A DNA stretch of 11,404 nt. It comes from an uncultured Verrucomicrobiota bacterium (GTDB lineage: Bacteria; Verrucomicrobiota; Verrucomicrobiia; Limisphaerales; UBA9464). Under the pieces are notes generated by a model. That model searched no databases. It saw nothing but the letters and a program-made list of their open reading frames with translations, and had not been told where the DNA came from. The stretch is from the NCBI GenBank assembly GCA_903925515.1, contig CAIYFP010000080.1:1-11404 (forward strand), in the 5' to 3' direction. This document shows positions 1-7,847 of this stretch, piece by piece (within the stretch, counting starts at the first letter, position 1; the number at the start of each line of letters is the position of its first letter). A program made the position numbers and the translations under genes.

Positions 1-1046
1 AGGCGATGGACGCGCTGAAGCCCGGCGACATCGTCATCCTCGCGACGCCGCCCGCGTTCCGCTGGGTTCAGTTCACCTACGCCATCCAGAAGGGCCTCAA
101 CGTGTTCATGGAGAAGCCCGTCACGGTGGATGGGCCGACCTCGCGCCGCATGTTCGACCTCGCGAAGCAGGCGGACGCGAAGAACCTCAAGGTGGGCGTG
201 GGCCTGATGTGCCGGCATTGCCGCATGCGCCAAGACCTCGCCAAGCGCATCCAGGACGGCCAGATCGGCGATGTCGTCGCCATGCGCGCCTACCGCATGC
301 ACGGGCCCGTCGGGTCCGCCTTTTCCGAGGCCCGCAAGCCCGACGAGAACGAGACGCTCTACCAAATCCGCCGCTTCCACTCCTTCCTCTGGGCCTCCGG
401 CGGCTGCTTCTCGGACTTCTACATCCACAACATCGACGAAACCTGCTGGATGAAGAACGACTGGCCCGTCGAGGCCCAGGCCTCCGGTGGACGCCATTAC
501 CGCGGCAACAACGTGGACCAGAACTTCGACAACTACTCCGTCGAGTACACGTTCGCCGACGGCGCGAAGTTCTTCTTCTACGGCCGCACGATGCCGGGCG
601 TGCACGACCAGTTCGCCTCCTACGCCCACGGCGCCAAGGGCCTTGCGGTCATCTCGTCCGAGGGTCATTGGCCGTCCAAGGCCCGCATCTACAACGGCCA
701 GAAGATGTCCAACGCCAACATCACATGGCGCGCCACCAAGGAGATGGAAGGCCCCACCATGGACCCCTATGTCCTCGAGTGGGAGGACCTCGTCTCCGCC
801 ATCCGCAACAACACCCCCTACAACGAGGTCGAGCGCGGCGTGAAGGCCTCCCTCGTCACCTCCATGGGCCGCATGGCCGCCCACACCGGCCAGATCGTCA
901 CCTACGACGACATCCTCAACTCCGACCACGAGTTCGCGCCCGGCCTCGACAAGATCACCCTCGAGTCCCCCGCGCCGCTCCAGGCCAATGCCGACGGCAA
1001 GTACCCCGTCCCCATGCCCGGCATCACCCGCAAGCGCGAGTATTGA
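1..1046 (+). CDS. Gfo/Idh/MocA family oxidoreductase, 5'-truncated by window edge
   Basis: The frame is open to the left edge, so the start lies outside; an ATG at position 6 is internal. The visible part is about 347 residues ending in TGA. Counting from that ATG, the family signature E36-K37-P38 sits in a VFMEKPVT context and supplies the catalytic-site lysine. A D137-x3-H141-x2-D144 cluster (SDFYIHNIDE) follows in the C-terminal alpha/beta substrate domain. The N-terminal GxGxxG nucleotide-binding motif, and any Tat signal, would lie upstream and cannot be seen. Proteins of this family oxidise or reduce sugars, inositols and sugar derivatives with NAD(P). The long insert-rich C-terminal half resembles the many environmental paralogues common in PVC bacteria. 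Substrate is unknown. The third codon position is C-rich, unlike the G-rich plus-strand genes in the middle of the window. A terminator follows about 65 bp downstream. Confidence 0.9.
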   Translation, partial: AMDALKPGDIVILATPPAFRWVQFTYAIQKGLNVFMEKPVTVDGPTSRRMFDLAKQADAKNLKVGVGLMCRHCRMRQDLAKRIQDGQIGDVVAMRAYRMHGPVGSAFSEARKPDENETLYQIRRFHSFLWASGGCFSDFYIHNIDETCWMKNDWPVEAQASGGRHYRGNNVDQNFDNYSVEYTFADGAKFFFYGRTMPGVHDQFASYAHGAKGLAVISSEGHWPSKARIYNGQKMSNANITWRATKEMEGPTMDPYVLEWEDLVSAIRNNTPYNEVERGVKASLVTSMGRMAAHTGQIVTYDDILNSDHEFAPGLDKITLESPAPLQANADGKYPVPMPGITRKREY

Positions 1047-1111
1047 TCCTGCGCGGGCGAACGCCCGCCCGCCCGGAAGGCTCCGCCCCCATGCGGGCAC
1101 GCCATCTGGTC

Positions 1112-1147
1112 AAGGCCGCCCCGGACACGCTTCCCGGGCGGCCTTTT
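1112..1147 (+). terminator. Rho-independent terminator after the Gfo/Idh/MocA gene
   Basis: A perfect 10-bp stem (1112-1121 AAGGCCGCCC paired with 1136-1145 GGGCGGCCTT) encloses a 14-nt loop and ends in TTTT (1144-1147). It sits between the stop at 1046 and the converging sulfatase stop at 1222, so it should end the plus-strand transcript. Read on the minus strand the stem is followed by only two T residues, so bidirectional use is less likely. A separate GC-only hairpin (1053-1058 with 1063-1068, loop GAAC) lies immediately after the stop codon and may add to it. Confidence 0.75.
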
Positions 1148-1221
1148 GCGTTCCGTGGGGGCAACGCAGGACGCCGTCATCCATGACCATGCCCGCCCCG
1201 CATGGTGTACCCGGCCGTGGG

Positions 1222-3000
1222 TCAGGAGGCGAGACGGCGGAGGACGACCCGCCGGACGTCCATCACGGCGGGGCCGGCCTTGCGAAGGACGCGAATCTGC
1301 AACCGGTGTTCCCCCGGGGTGGCAACGTCCACCACGCCGATGCGCCGCGGCATGAACTTCTGGAACCCTCCCGTCTCCATGACGACAAACGGGAGCCTTG
1401 CGCCCGCGATCGAGACCTCCACCTCGCTCCCGCCGCTGCCCGTGCCACACCCTTGCAACACCTCCACCTCGTACCCGCCCGGCGCCGGGACCTTCATCGC
1501 CCACTCGACCCAATCGGCCGGGTCCACCCAGTAGCCCACCGTGTTCTTATGCGCCGGGGGCTCGTATTGGATCTTCGTGCCGTGCGGCATCGAGCGATGG
1601 GCGGGCAGGACGATGGAGCCGTCGGCCATGGGCTCGATGGGGGCCGGGACATGGGCGGGGTTGGGGACCGGCATCTGGGCGCCCACGCGCTTGCGCCATG
1701 CCGCCAGCTCGCGCGCCAGCTCGTTCGCCTTCTCCGGTAGCGCGTCCGCAAGGTCCGTCGTCTCGCCAAGGTCCGACGCAAGGTTGTAGAGCTCGAGATG
1801 GCCGCTTTCATGGAACTCGACGAGCTTCCAGTCGCCCGAGCGAACCGCGCCATGGGGCGTTGCGCCGCCGGGGTGGTAATGCGGGTAATGCCAGTACAAC
1901 GAGCGGTCGGGCGTGTTGCCCTTCCCCCGGAGAAGGGCCAGCAGGCTCGCCCCGTCCCGCTCATGGCCCGGCACATCCTCCACCCCCGCCGCCTCCAGCA
2001 GCGTCGGATACACGTCCATCGTCTGGACCGGGCGCGACGTCGTCGTGCCGGGACGCACGACGCCGGGCCAGCAGACGATGAAGGGCACGCGGACGCCGCC
2101 CTCGTACACGTCGCCCTTGCCCGAGCGAAGGGGCCGGTTGCTGGTGGGACGGTCCTTGCCGAGCACGAGCCCGCCGTTGTCGGAGGTGAAGACGATGACG
2201 GTGTTGGTCGCGAGGCCGAGCTGGTCGAGGCGGGCGCGGATGCGTCCCACGGAGTCGTCCACGGACTCCAGCAACGCGGCATAGACGGGGTTGCGCTGGT
2301 CGTCCGGAGCGCGGGACTTGTACTTGGCCACGACGTCGCGCTTGCCGTCGATGGGCGTGTGGACGGCGTAGTGCGCAAGGTAGATGAAGAAGGGCTTGTC
2401 CTTGCTTTGCTCAATGAAGCGGACGGCCTCGGCGGACTCCCGGTCGGTGAGGAACTCGCCGTGGGGGCCGTCCGGAAGCATGGGCAGGCCATACGGGGAA
2501 ACGTAGCGGGGCGGCTGCCCGCGATGGTCGCCGCCGTGGTTGACGTCGAAGCCGAAGTCCTGCGGGCGGGAGTTGGTGCCGAGGTGCCACTTGCCGATGG
2601 CGGCGGTGGCGTACCCGGCGGTCTTGAGCCGCGAGGCGAGGGTGGGCTCGGCGGGGTCGAGGCGCATGGACCATGGCGGGGGCAACAACTTGGCCTTGGG
2701 GGCGGCATGGCCGGCGATCCAGTCCGTCAGGTGCAACCGTGCCGGGTGCTTGCCCGTGAGCAAGGCGGCGCGCGTCGGGGAACAGACCGTGCAGGCGCTG
2801 TAGGCGTCCGTGAACCGCATGCCGTCGCGGGCGAGCCGGTCAAGGTGGGGCGTCTCATGGTATCGGCTGCCCTGGCACCCGAGGTCGGCCCAGCCAAGGT
2901 CGTCCACGAGGATCACGATGAAGTTGGGCGGGGCGGCGACGGCCATGGCACCGCAGGCGAGGAGGCATGCGAGGGGAAGCAGGAACCGGGCGGGAATCAT
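1222..3000 (-). CDS. Exported formylglycine-dependent sulfatase (arylsulfatase family, S1-type)
   Basis: 592 residues. The N-terminus is a typical export signal (R5, hydrophobic core 6-19, likely cut after AVA23). A cysteine at 16 in LLACG could alternatively make it a lipoprotein. The mature domain opens with the metal-binding D33-D34. It contains C73-S-P-T-R77 within CSPTRAALLTG, where Cys73 would be oxidised to formylglycine. Further family residues follow: GKWHLG 136-141, H214, D274-N275 and K295 in the RSGKGDVYEGG block. From about 470 to 592 there is a beta-rich extension (GYWVDPADWVEW, then PGGYEVEVLQGCGTGSGGSE) resembling the carbohydrate-binding-like modules fused to many PVC sulfatases. 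Likely role: hydrolysis of sulfate esters on glycans in the periplasm or at the surface. Exact substrate is not predictable. The maturation enzyme is not in the window. The start at 3000 gives an intact signal peptide; no clear Shine-Dalgarno is visible. Confidence 0.95.
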   Translation of the reverse strand: MIPARFLLPLACLLACGAMAVAAPPNFIVILVDDLGWADLGCQGSRYHETPHLDRLARDGMRFTDAYSACTVCSPTRAALLTGKHPARLHLTDWIAGHAAPKAKLLPPPWSMRLDPAEPTLASRLKTAGYATAAIGKWHLGTNSRPQDFGFDVNHGGDHRGQPPRYVSPYGLPMLPDGPHGEFLTDRESAEAVRFIEQSKDKPFFIYLAHYAVHTPIDGKRDVVAKYKSRAPDDQRNPVYAALLESVDDSVGRIRARLDQLGLATNTVIVFTSDNGGLVLGKDRPTSNRPLRSGKGDVYEGGVRVPFIVCWPGVVRPGTTTSRPVQTMDVYPTLLEAAGVEDVPGHERDGASLLALLRGKGNTPDRSLYWHYPHYHPGGATPHGAVRSGDWKLVEFHESGHLELYNLASDLGETTDLADALPEKANELARELAAWRKRVGAQMPVPNPAHVPAPIEPMADGSIVLPAHRSMPHGTKIQYEPPAHKNTVGYWVDPADWVEWAMKVPAPGGYEVEVLQGCGTGSGGSEVEVSIAGARLPFVVMETGGFQKFMPRRIGVVDVATPGEHRLQIRVLRKAGPAVMDVRRVVLRRLAS

Positions 3001-3080
3001 GGTGCGAGGCTACCGGCATCCGTCCCGGGGGCGGTAGGGCAAACGACCGGGCCGGGCAGGATTGAGCGCGCGCGCCCCGC

Positions 3081-3575
3081 GTGCTTGCATGCGGCGTGCT
3101 TGATCGCAAACGCGCGCTGCTTCGGTCCGTCCCCGCCATCACGTGGGCGGCGCTGATCTTCTGGGGCTCCACCGATGCCTTGTCGGCCCAGCGGACGTCG
3201 CGTTTCCTGACGCCCTTCTTGCGTTGGTTGGTGCCCGGGATCGGGGACGAGTCCATTGCCATGGCCCGGGCGGTGATCCGGAAGGGGGGGCACGTGACGG
3301 AGTACGCGGTGATGGCCGTGCTCGTGGCATGGGCGGCGCGGGGCACGCGGATGGACGACGCCGGCCGGAGGTTGTTCGCGTGTGCATGGCTCGTCGCGGC
3401 CCTGTACGCGGCAACGGACGAATGGCACCAAAGCTTTCAACCGACGCGGCAAGGGCAGGTGCTGGACGTGGCGATCGACTCGGCCGGGGCGGCGATTGGG
3501 GCATGGGCGTTCGTCATGGTCGCCCGTTGGAGGGCCCGGCGGCGCGGGACGCTCGCGACACCCGCGTTGGCCTGA
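3081..3575 (+). CDS. VanZ-like family membrane protein
   Basis: 164 residues from a GTG at 3081; an in-frame GTG at 3096 is equally possible and neither has a clear ribosome binding site. Four hydrophobic segments lie near residues 15-30, 72-88, 98-115 and 132-150. The VanZ-family hallmarks are present: RKGGHVTEY (68-75) before the second helix, and DEWHQSFQPTRQGQVLDVAIDS starting at 113, with the conserved acidic-His-Gln and R-x-x-x-x-x-D pattern. VanZ itself gives low-level teicoplanin resistance. Most chromosomal homologues have no demonstrated role, and a link to cell-envelope stress is only a family-level guess. It is divergent from the sulfatase across 80 bp that must hold both promoters. 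It is 35 bp ahead of a small membrane-protein gene and probably co-transcribed with it. Confidence 0.85.
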   Translation: MLACGVLDRKRALLRSVPAITWAALIFWGSTDALSAQRTSRFLTPFLRWLVPGIGDESIAMARAVIRKGGHVTEYAVMAVLVAWAARGTRMDDAGRRLFACAWLVAALYAATDEWHQSFQPTRQGQVLDVAIDSAGAAIGAWAFVMVARWRARRRGTLATPALA

Positions 3576-3610
3576 CTTGAGGATTGGGGTTTCCGGGGGC
3601 ACATCCATCC

Positions 3611-3874
3611 ATGCAACGACTCCTCAGGATCCTCGCCCTTGCGTCCCTCGTCGGGGGCGGCGCCCTCTGGTTCTTCGGCGGGATGAACACGGGCGCGTCG
3701 CGGTGGACGGAGGATTCCATGACGGCCGAGCACGCCCCGGGGGCGCGGCCCGGGACGAGGGCGGTCTTTCGGCCGGGGTTGGGGTTCCTTGGAGGGAGCG
3801 TTGCGTTGTCTGCGGGGCTCCTTGGGTTGTCATGGGTGCTGCGTCGGCCATGGGGCACACGCGGCAGGGGTTGA
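3611..3874 (+). CDS. Small two-helix membrane protein of unknown function
   Basis: 87 residues from ATG 3611 (MQRLLRILALASLVGGGALW). The frame extends upstream only to a TTG at 3584 and the extra residues are not hydrophobic, so 3611 is preferred; a GGGGG run about 10 bases upstream may act as a weak ribosome binding site. Two hydrophobic helices (about 4-22 and 52-73) flank a roughly 30-residue polar loop containing NTGASRWTEDSM. A basic tail RRPWGTRGRG follows. The general layout recalls the DUF3185 type of small membrane protein, but similarity is too weak to name it. Its codons resemble those of the preceding VanZ-like gene (TCA-TGG and CCA-TGG before Trp), and the short spacing suggests an operon with it. 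Function unknown. Confidence 0.6.
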   Translation: MQRLLRILALASLVGGGALWFFGGMNTGASRWTEDSMTAEHAPGARPGTRAVFRPGLGFLGGSVALSAGLLGLSWVLRRPWGTRGRG

Positions 3875-4226
3875 AGGGGCCGGTCCGGGTTGCAGGCCGG
3901 GTGCCGTCGCCCGGCGAAAACGTGGCGGGGCCGTCCTGGCCCGGGCTGGGTCACGTCCAGCGCCAGGATCCCCCTGCCACCTGCCATGAAGGGGAAGCGG
4001 CTTCCAGCCTCTTGCGGCATGGATCCGCGCCAGGACGCCGCTGCGATTCTGGCCCCGACGGCCGGAGGTGCGGCATGCTTGCGGCCGCGCAAGGGCACGC
4101 GCCGCCAGCATGGGCCAAGCCTTGGGCTCCGCCCGGGGGTTGGACTGATCCCCACAAGCACCTCCGTTCCGGGTTAACCTTCGTCCTGGGGCTTTCAACG
4201 CGGCATGATGCCGGTAGCGTGGTCGC
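3875..4226. other. 352-bp intergenic region with several hairpins, no convincing gene
   Basis: Short reading frames cross this stretch but none has a credible protein composition or ribosome binding site. Three inverted repeats are visible. GCCGGG 3896-3901 pairs with CCCGGC 3910-3915. CTTGCG 4078-4083 pairs with CGCAAG 4088-4093. The third is a compound hairpin: CCTGGC 3935-3940 pairs with GCCAGG 3962-3967, enclosing GCTGG 3945-3949 paired with CCAGC 3957-3961, with a 4-nt bulge at 3941-3944. None is followed by a T-run, so none is a standard terminator. The promoter of the 4227 gene should lie in the right-hand part; I could not pick out a confident -35/-10 pair. Confidence 0.5.
4201..4213. 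promoter_or_regulatory. Short palindrome just upstream of the DMGDH-like start
   Basis: CGGCA-TGA-TGCCG forms a perfect 5-bp inverted repeat ending 13 bases before the ATG at 4227. It could be a small operator half-site pair or a hairpin in the leader RNA. It is short enough to occur by chance in GC-rich sequence. Confidence 0.15.
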
Positions 4227-6692
4227 ATGAGCGGAACCTTTCCTTCGCGGGCGCGGGTCGTCGTCGTTGGCGGCGGCGTGGCCGGGACATCCGTGGCATG
4301 GCATCTTGCCCGGCTGGGATGGCGCGACGTGTTGTTGCTGGAGCAGAACAAGCTGGCCGGGGGCACGTCATGGCACGCGGCCGGCATGGTGGGTCGCCTG
4401 CGGGTCTCGAGCAGCATGATGCGGATCAACCAGGACTCGGCGGACCTGTACGCCCGGCTCAAGGAGTTGACGGGCCATGACGTGGGCTGGCGGCAGGTGG
4501 GCAGCCTGTTGCTTGCCCGCAACGGCGAGCGCATGACCCAGTTCCGCCGCACGACCGGCGTCGCGTCCTATCTCGGCGTGGAATGCCATGAGATCACGCC
4601 GCGCGAGGCCATGGGGAAGTTCCCGTGCATCCGGGTGGACGACCTTGCGGGGGCGTTCTGGATCCCGCATGACGGGCGGGTGTTGCCGGGGGAGGTTCCC
4701 CTTGCGCTCGCAAAGGGCGCCCGGGCAGCGGGGGCCCGCGTGATGGAGGGAATCCGGGTTCTTTCGCTTGTCCATCGCGGCGGCAGGGTGACCGGCGTCC
4801 GGACGTCCGGGGGCGACGTGGAGGCGGAGCACGTCGTGCTCACGGGGGGGATGTGGACGCGCCAGCTGGCGCTCGCGGCGGGGGTGAACATCCCGCTGCA
4901 TCCGGTGGAGCATCACTACGTGGTGAGCCATGCGCTGGAGGGAGCGGACGGCAACAGCCCGTGCACGCGGGACATGGACGGCTCGATCTACTTTCGGGGC
5001 GAGGACGTGGAGGGAGGCGGCGGGGTGCTGCTGGGGGCGTTCCAGCGCACGACCAAGGTCTGGGACGTGAAGCGCGTGCCGGACGATTTTTCCTTCGGGT
5101 TGCTGGAGCCGGACTGGGAGAAGTTCGAGGAACCGTTGGCCGAGGGGATGCACCGCATCCCGGGACTTCGCAAGGCGGGCTTCTCGCGTTTCGTGAACGG
5201 GCCGGAAAGCTTCACGCCGGACAACAACTTCCTGTTGGGCGAGACGGCCGAGCTGCGCGGGCTGTTCGTGGCGGCGGGGTTTAACTCGGCGGGGATCGCC
5301 TGCGCGGGCGGCGCGGGCAAGGCGCTGGCGGAATGGATCGTTGGCGGCGCGATGCCCTACGACCTGACGGGCGTGGACGTCCGGCGCTTCGGCCCCTGGG
5401 CGAACGCGACCGGGTTCCTGCGGGACCGCGTCACCGAGTCGCTGGGACTGCACTACGAGATGGCATGGCCGAACCGCGAGCCCGTGACCGGGCGCAATGC
5501 CCGGCAAGGCCCGCTGCATGCCGTCCTTGCGGCCCGCGGCGCCTGCTTCGGGACCAAGGCCGGATGGGAACGTCCCAACTGGTTCGCAAGCACCGGGCCC
5601 GGGTGCGCTGCCACGCCGGAGGTGCTCTACTCGTTCGGGCGGCAGAACTGGTTCGAGAACCATGCCCGCGAACATCGCGCCTGCCGCGAGGCCGTGGCGC
5701 TCTTCGACCAGGCGGCGTTCGGCAAGATCCTCGTGCGCGGCCCCGAGGCGGCGGCGCGCCTTGGCTTCCTGTGCGCCAACCGGGTGGACGTGGAGCCCGG
5801 CCGGGTCCTCTACACGCCCATGCTCAACGAGCGCGGAGGGTACGAGTCCGACGTCACCGTGCTGCGCCTTCGCGAGGACGAGTTCCTTGTGGTGACGGGC
5901 AGCGCGCAGGCGACCCGGGACCTTGCATGGCTGCGCGGGCACCTTGCGGGGTTCCGGGCGGAGGCCGCGGACGTGACGGCCGCGTGGGCGGTGATCGGGG
6001 TGATGGGGCCGCGTTCGCGCGAGCTTTTGGCGCGGGCGAGCGGCGAGGACCTGTCGAACGAGTCATTCCCGTTTGGGACGCATCGGGAGCTGGGGGTGGG
6101 GATGGCCACGGTCCGGGCGGTGCGGATCACGTACGTGGGGGAGCTGGGATGGGAGCTGCACGTGCCGTGCGAGCAGGCGGCGGGTGTTTTCCATGCCTTG
6201 CACGAGGCTGGCGCGGCGCTGGGCGCGACCGATGCCGGGCACTACGCGATCAACTCGCTGCGCCTGGAGAAGGGGTACCGGGCGTTTGGCGCGGAGCTGT
6301 CGCCGGACGAGACGCCGTTCGAGGCCGGGCTCCAGTTCGCGGTTTCATGGGACCATGAATTCCTTGGGAGGGAATCCCTCGGGCGTGCGCGGGGGTTGCC
6401 CCGGCGAAAGCAGCTCGTGCAGTTCGTCCTGGAGGAGCCCGGCATCCCGTTGTGGGGAGGCGAGGTCATCCATCGGGACGGCATGGCCTGCGGCTACACC
6501 ACGAGCGGTGGTTACGGCCACACGCTCGGTGGCGGCGTGGCGCTGGGCTACGTGAAGAACCGGGGCGGCGACGTCACGGCGGACTGGGTGGTGTCGGGCC
6601 AGTACGAGCTCCTTGCGGACGGCGTGCCCCGGCCGGCCCGGGCGTTGCTGAGGACGCCGTATGATCCGGGGCGCGAGCGCATCCTTGCTTGA
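4227..6692 (+). CDS. Dimethylglycine/sarcosine dehydrogenase-like flavoprotein (DAO - FAO_M - GcvT)
   Basis: 821 residues, the normal size for this family without a mitochondrial transit peptide; no signal peptide, so cytoplasmic. Residues 11-39 are the FAD Rossmann motif (VVVVGGGVAG, ending at E39). GTSWH50AAG matches the site where mammalian DMGDH and sarcosine dehydrogenase carry covalent FAD on histidine. An FAO_M-type linker (about 385-440, PLHAVLAARGACFGTKAGWERP) leads into a GcvT/aminomethyltransferase half (about 470-805). That half has Y539-E-S-D542 and Y636-V-G-E-L-G-W-E, where the aspartate and tyrosine correspond to conserved tetrahydrofolate-site residues. Expected chemistry: oxidative demethylation of an N-methylated amine, with formaldehyde passed to tetrahydrofolate and electrons to an electron carrier; no ETF genes are present here. 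The true substrate could be dimethylglycine, sarcosine or another secondary or tertiary amine. The stop codon is embedded in the ribosome binding site of the next gene. Confidence 0.9.
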   Translation: MSGTFPSRARVVVVGGGVAGTSVAWHLARLGWRDVLLLEQNKLAGGTSWHAAGMVGRLRVSSSMMRINQDSADLYARLKELTGHDVGWRQVGSLLLARNGERMTQFRRTTGVASYLGVECHEITPREAMGKFPCIRVDDLAGAFWIPHDGRVLPGEVPLALAKGARAAGARVMEGIRVLSLVHRGGRVTGVRTSGGDVEAEHVVLTGGMWTRQLALAAGVNIPLHPVEHHYVVSHALEGADGNSPCTRDMDGSIYFRGEDVEGGGGVLLGAFQRTTKVWDVKRVPDDFSFGLLEPDWEKFEEPLAEGMHRIPGLRKAGFSRFVNGPESFTPDNNFLLGETAELRGLFVAAGFNSAGIACAGGAGKALAEWIVGGAMPYDLTGVDVRRFGPWANATGFLRDRVTESLGLHYEMAWPNREPVTGRNARQGPLHAVLAARGACFGTKAGWERPNWFASTGPGCAATPEVLYSFGRQNWFENHAREHRACREAVALFDQAAFGKILVRGPEAAARLGFLCANRVDVEPGRVLYTPMLNERGGYESDVTVLRLREDEFLVVTGSAQATRDLAWLRGHLAGFRAEAADVTAAWAVIGVMGPRSRELLARASGEDLSNESFPFGTHRELGVGMATVRAVRITYVGELGWELHVPCEQAAGVFHALHEAGAALGATDAGHYAINSLRLEKGYRAFGAELSPDETPFEAGLQFAVSWDHEFLGRESLGRARGLPRRKQLVQFVLEEPGIPLWGGEVIHRDGMACGYTTSGGYGHTLGGGVALGYVKNRGGDVTADWVVSGQYELLADGVPRPARALLRTPYDPGRERILA

Positions 6693-6698
6693 GGAGCC

Positions 6699-7781
6699 AT
6701 GAAGCCAGTCGAAGCACCTGCCCTTCCGAAGTCCATGAAGGCCCTCGTCTATCGGGGGAAGGACGACCTGCGCATCGAGGAGGTTGAGGTTCCGCGCATC
6801 CGGCCCGACGAGCTCCTCGTGCGGGTTGCCGCGTGCGGGGTTTGCCCGACGGACATCAAGAAGGTTGCGTCGGCCTCGGTGCCGCCCCCGCGCATCTTCG
6901 GGCACGAGACGAGCGGGACGATCGTGCAGGTGGGCGGACGCGTGCGCGGGTTCAGGGCCGGGCAACGGGTGGCGTTGCACCATCATGTCCCCTGCATGGA
7001 GTGCCATCATTGCCGCCACCGGGCGTTTGCCCAGTGCGAGACCTACAAGCGGACGGGCGTGACGGCGGGGTTCGAGCCGGCCGGCGGCGGGTACGCGGAG
7101 TACGTGCGCGTGATGTCGTTCTGCCTTCCGGGCGTGGTTCCCATCCCGAGCGGCGTCACGTTTGCCGAGGGCGCGTTCCTTGAGCCGGTCAACACGGTGC
7201 TGAAGGGCGTGCGCATGCTTCCGTTGCTGCGGGGGGACGTCGTGCTCGTAATGGGGCAAGGGCCGATCGGGCTCCTCTTCACGCGCGTCCTCTCCATGCA
7301 AGGCATGCGGGTCATGGCGACGGACCTGCTGCCGGACCGGCTTCGCATGGCGCGCCGTTGGGGGGCATGGAAGGTGCTGGACGCCTCCGATGCGGGAATG
7401 GTGGAGAAGCTGAGGAAAGCCTCGGGCGGGCGGGGCGTGGATGCGGCGATCGTGGCGGTGCCCTCGGACGTGGCGGTGGAGCAGGCGCAACAGGCGGTTC
7501 GTGGGGGCGGGCTTACGTTGCTGTTCGCGCACACGCTGCGCGGCAAGGGAACGCCGGTGGACCTCGGGCGGATCTGCGTGGACGAGAAGGGGCTCGTGGG
7601 GAGCTATTCGTCCGACTTCACGCTCCAGCGCGAGGCGGCGCGGTGGGTGTTCTCCCGGCGGCTCGACGTGCGCGGGCTGGTGACGGACCGGTTCCCGCTT
7701 GGGCAGGCAGGGGAGGCCATCGCCATGGCGGCAAGGCCGACGGCCGGGTCGTTGAAGGTGGTGGTGGAGCAGGAGGCTTGA
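6699..7781 (+). CDS. Zinc-dependent medium-chain alcohol/polyol dehydrogenase
   Basis: 360 residues. Catalytic-zinc positions are visible as C46 in CGVCPTD, H69-E70 in GHE, and E162 in the LEP motif. The structural-zinc lobe is C99-x2-C102-x2-C105-x7-C113. The coenzyme fold carries GQGPIG (186-191), and D209 at the end of the second beta strand favours NAD over NADP. The overall pattern is closest to sorbitol/threonine-type dehydrogenases; the substrate is unknown. GAGGAG at 6691-6696 overlaps the upstream stop codon and ends 2 bases before ATG 6699, so translational coupling is likely. An in-frame ATG at 6735 (MKALVYRGKDD) gives the more usual family N-terminus but lacks a clear ribosome binding site. 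The tight junction makes an operon with the DMGDH-like gene almost certain and suggests consecutive steps or a shared substrate supply. Confidence 0.9.
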   Translation: MKPVEAPALPKSMKALVYRGKDDLRIEEVEVPRIRPDELLVRVAACGVCPTDIKKVASASVPPPRIFGHETSGTIVQVGGRVRGFRAGQRVALHHHVPCMECHHCRHRAFAQCETYKRTGVTAGFEPAGGGYAEYVRVMSFCLPGVVPIPSGVTFAEGAFLEPVNTVLKGVRMLPLLRGDVVLVMGQGPIGLLFTRVLSMQGMRVMATDLLPDRLRMARRWGAWKVLDASDAGMVEKLRKASGGRGVDAAIVAVPSDVAVEQAQQAVRGGGLTLLFAHTLRGKGTPVDLGRICVDEKGLVGSYSSDFTLQREAARWVFSRRLDVRGLVTDRFPLGQAGEAIAMAARPTAGSLKVVVEQEA

Positions 7782-7847
7782 GCGGACCGGCCGCCGTCGT
7801 GACCCGGCCCGGCGCCGGCTGTCTTGGAGGCACGACCCTCGCGAGGC
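7782..7847. other. Convergent gap without a standard terminator
   Basis: 66 bp separate two converging genes. It contains two perfect 10-bp palindromes, CCGGCGCCGG (7809-7818) and CCTCGCGAGG (7837-7846), but no stem followed by a T-run in either direction. Ending of the two transcripts may depend on Rho or on read-through and collision. Confidence 0.35.

Noticed and set aside
1494..3156. Large ORFs on both strands overlapping the sulfatase gene
   Set aside because: The sulfatase frame contains the full set of catalytic motifs. The others are shadow frames with biased composition.
3382..4230. Long plus-strand ORF overlapping the VanZ-like gene, the small membrane protein and the following gap
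   Set aside because: It is out of frame with two better-supported genes and has a composition typical of a shadow frame in GC-rich DNA.
4368..5942. Long minus-strand ORF inside the DMGDH-like gene
   Set aside because: It is antisense to a clearly recognised enzyme, with arginine/histidine/proline-rich composition and no domain.
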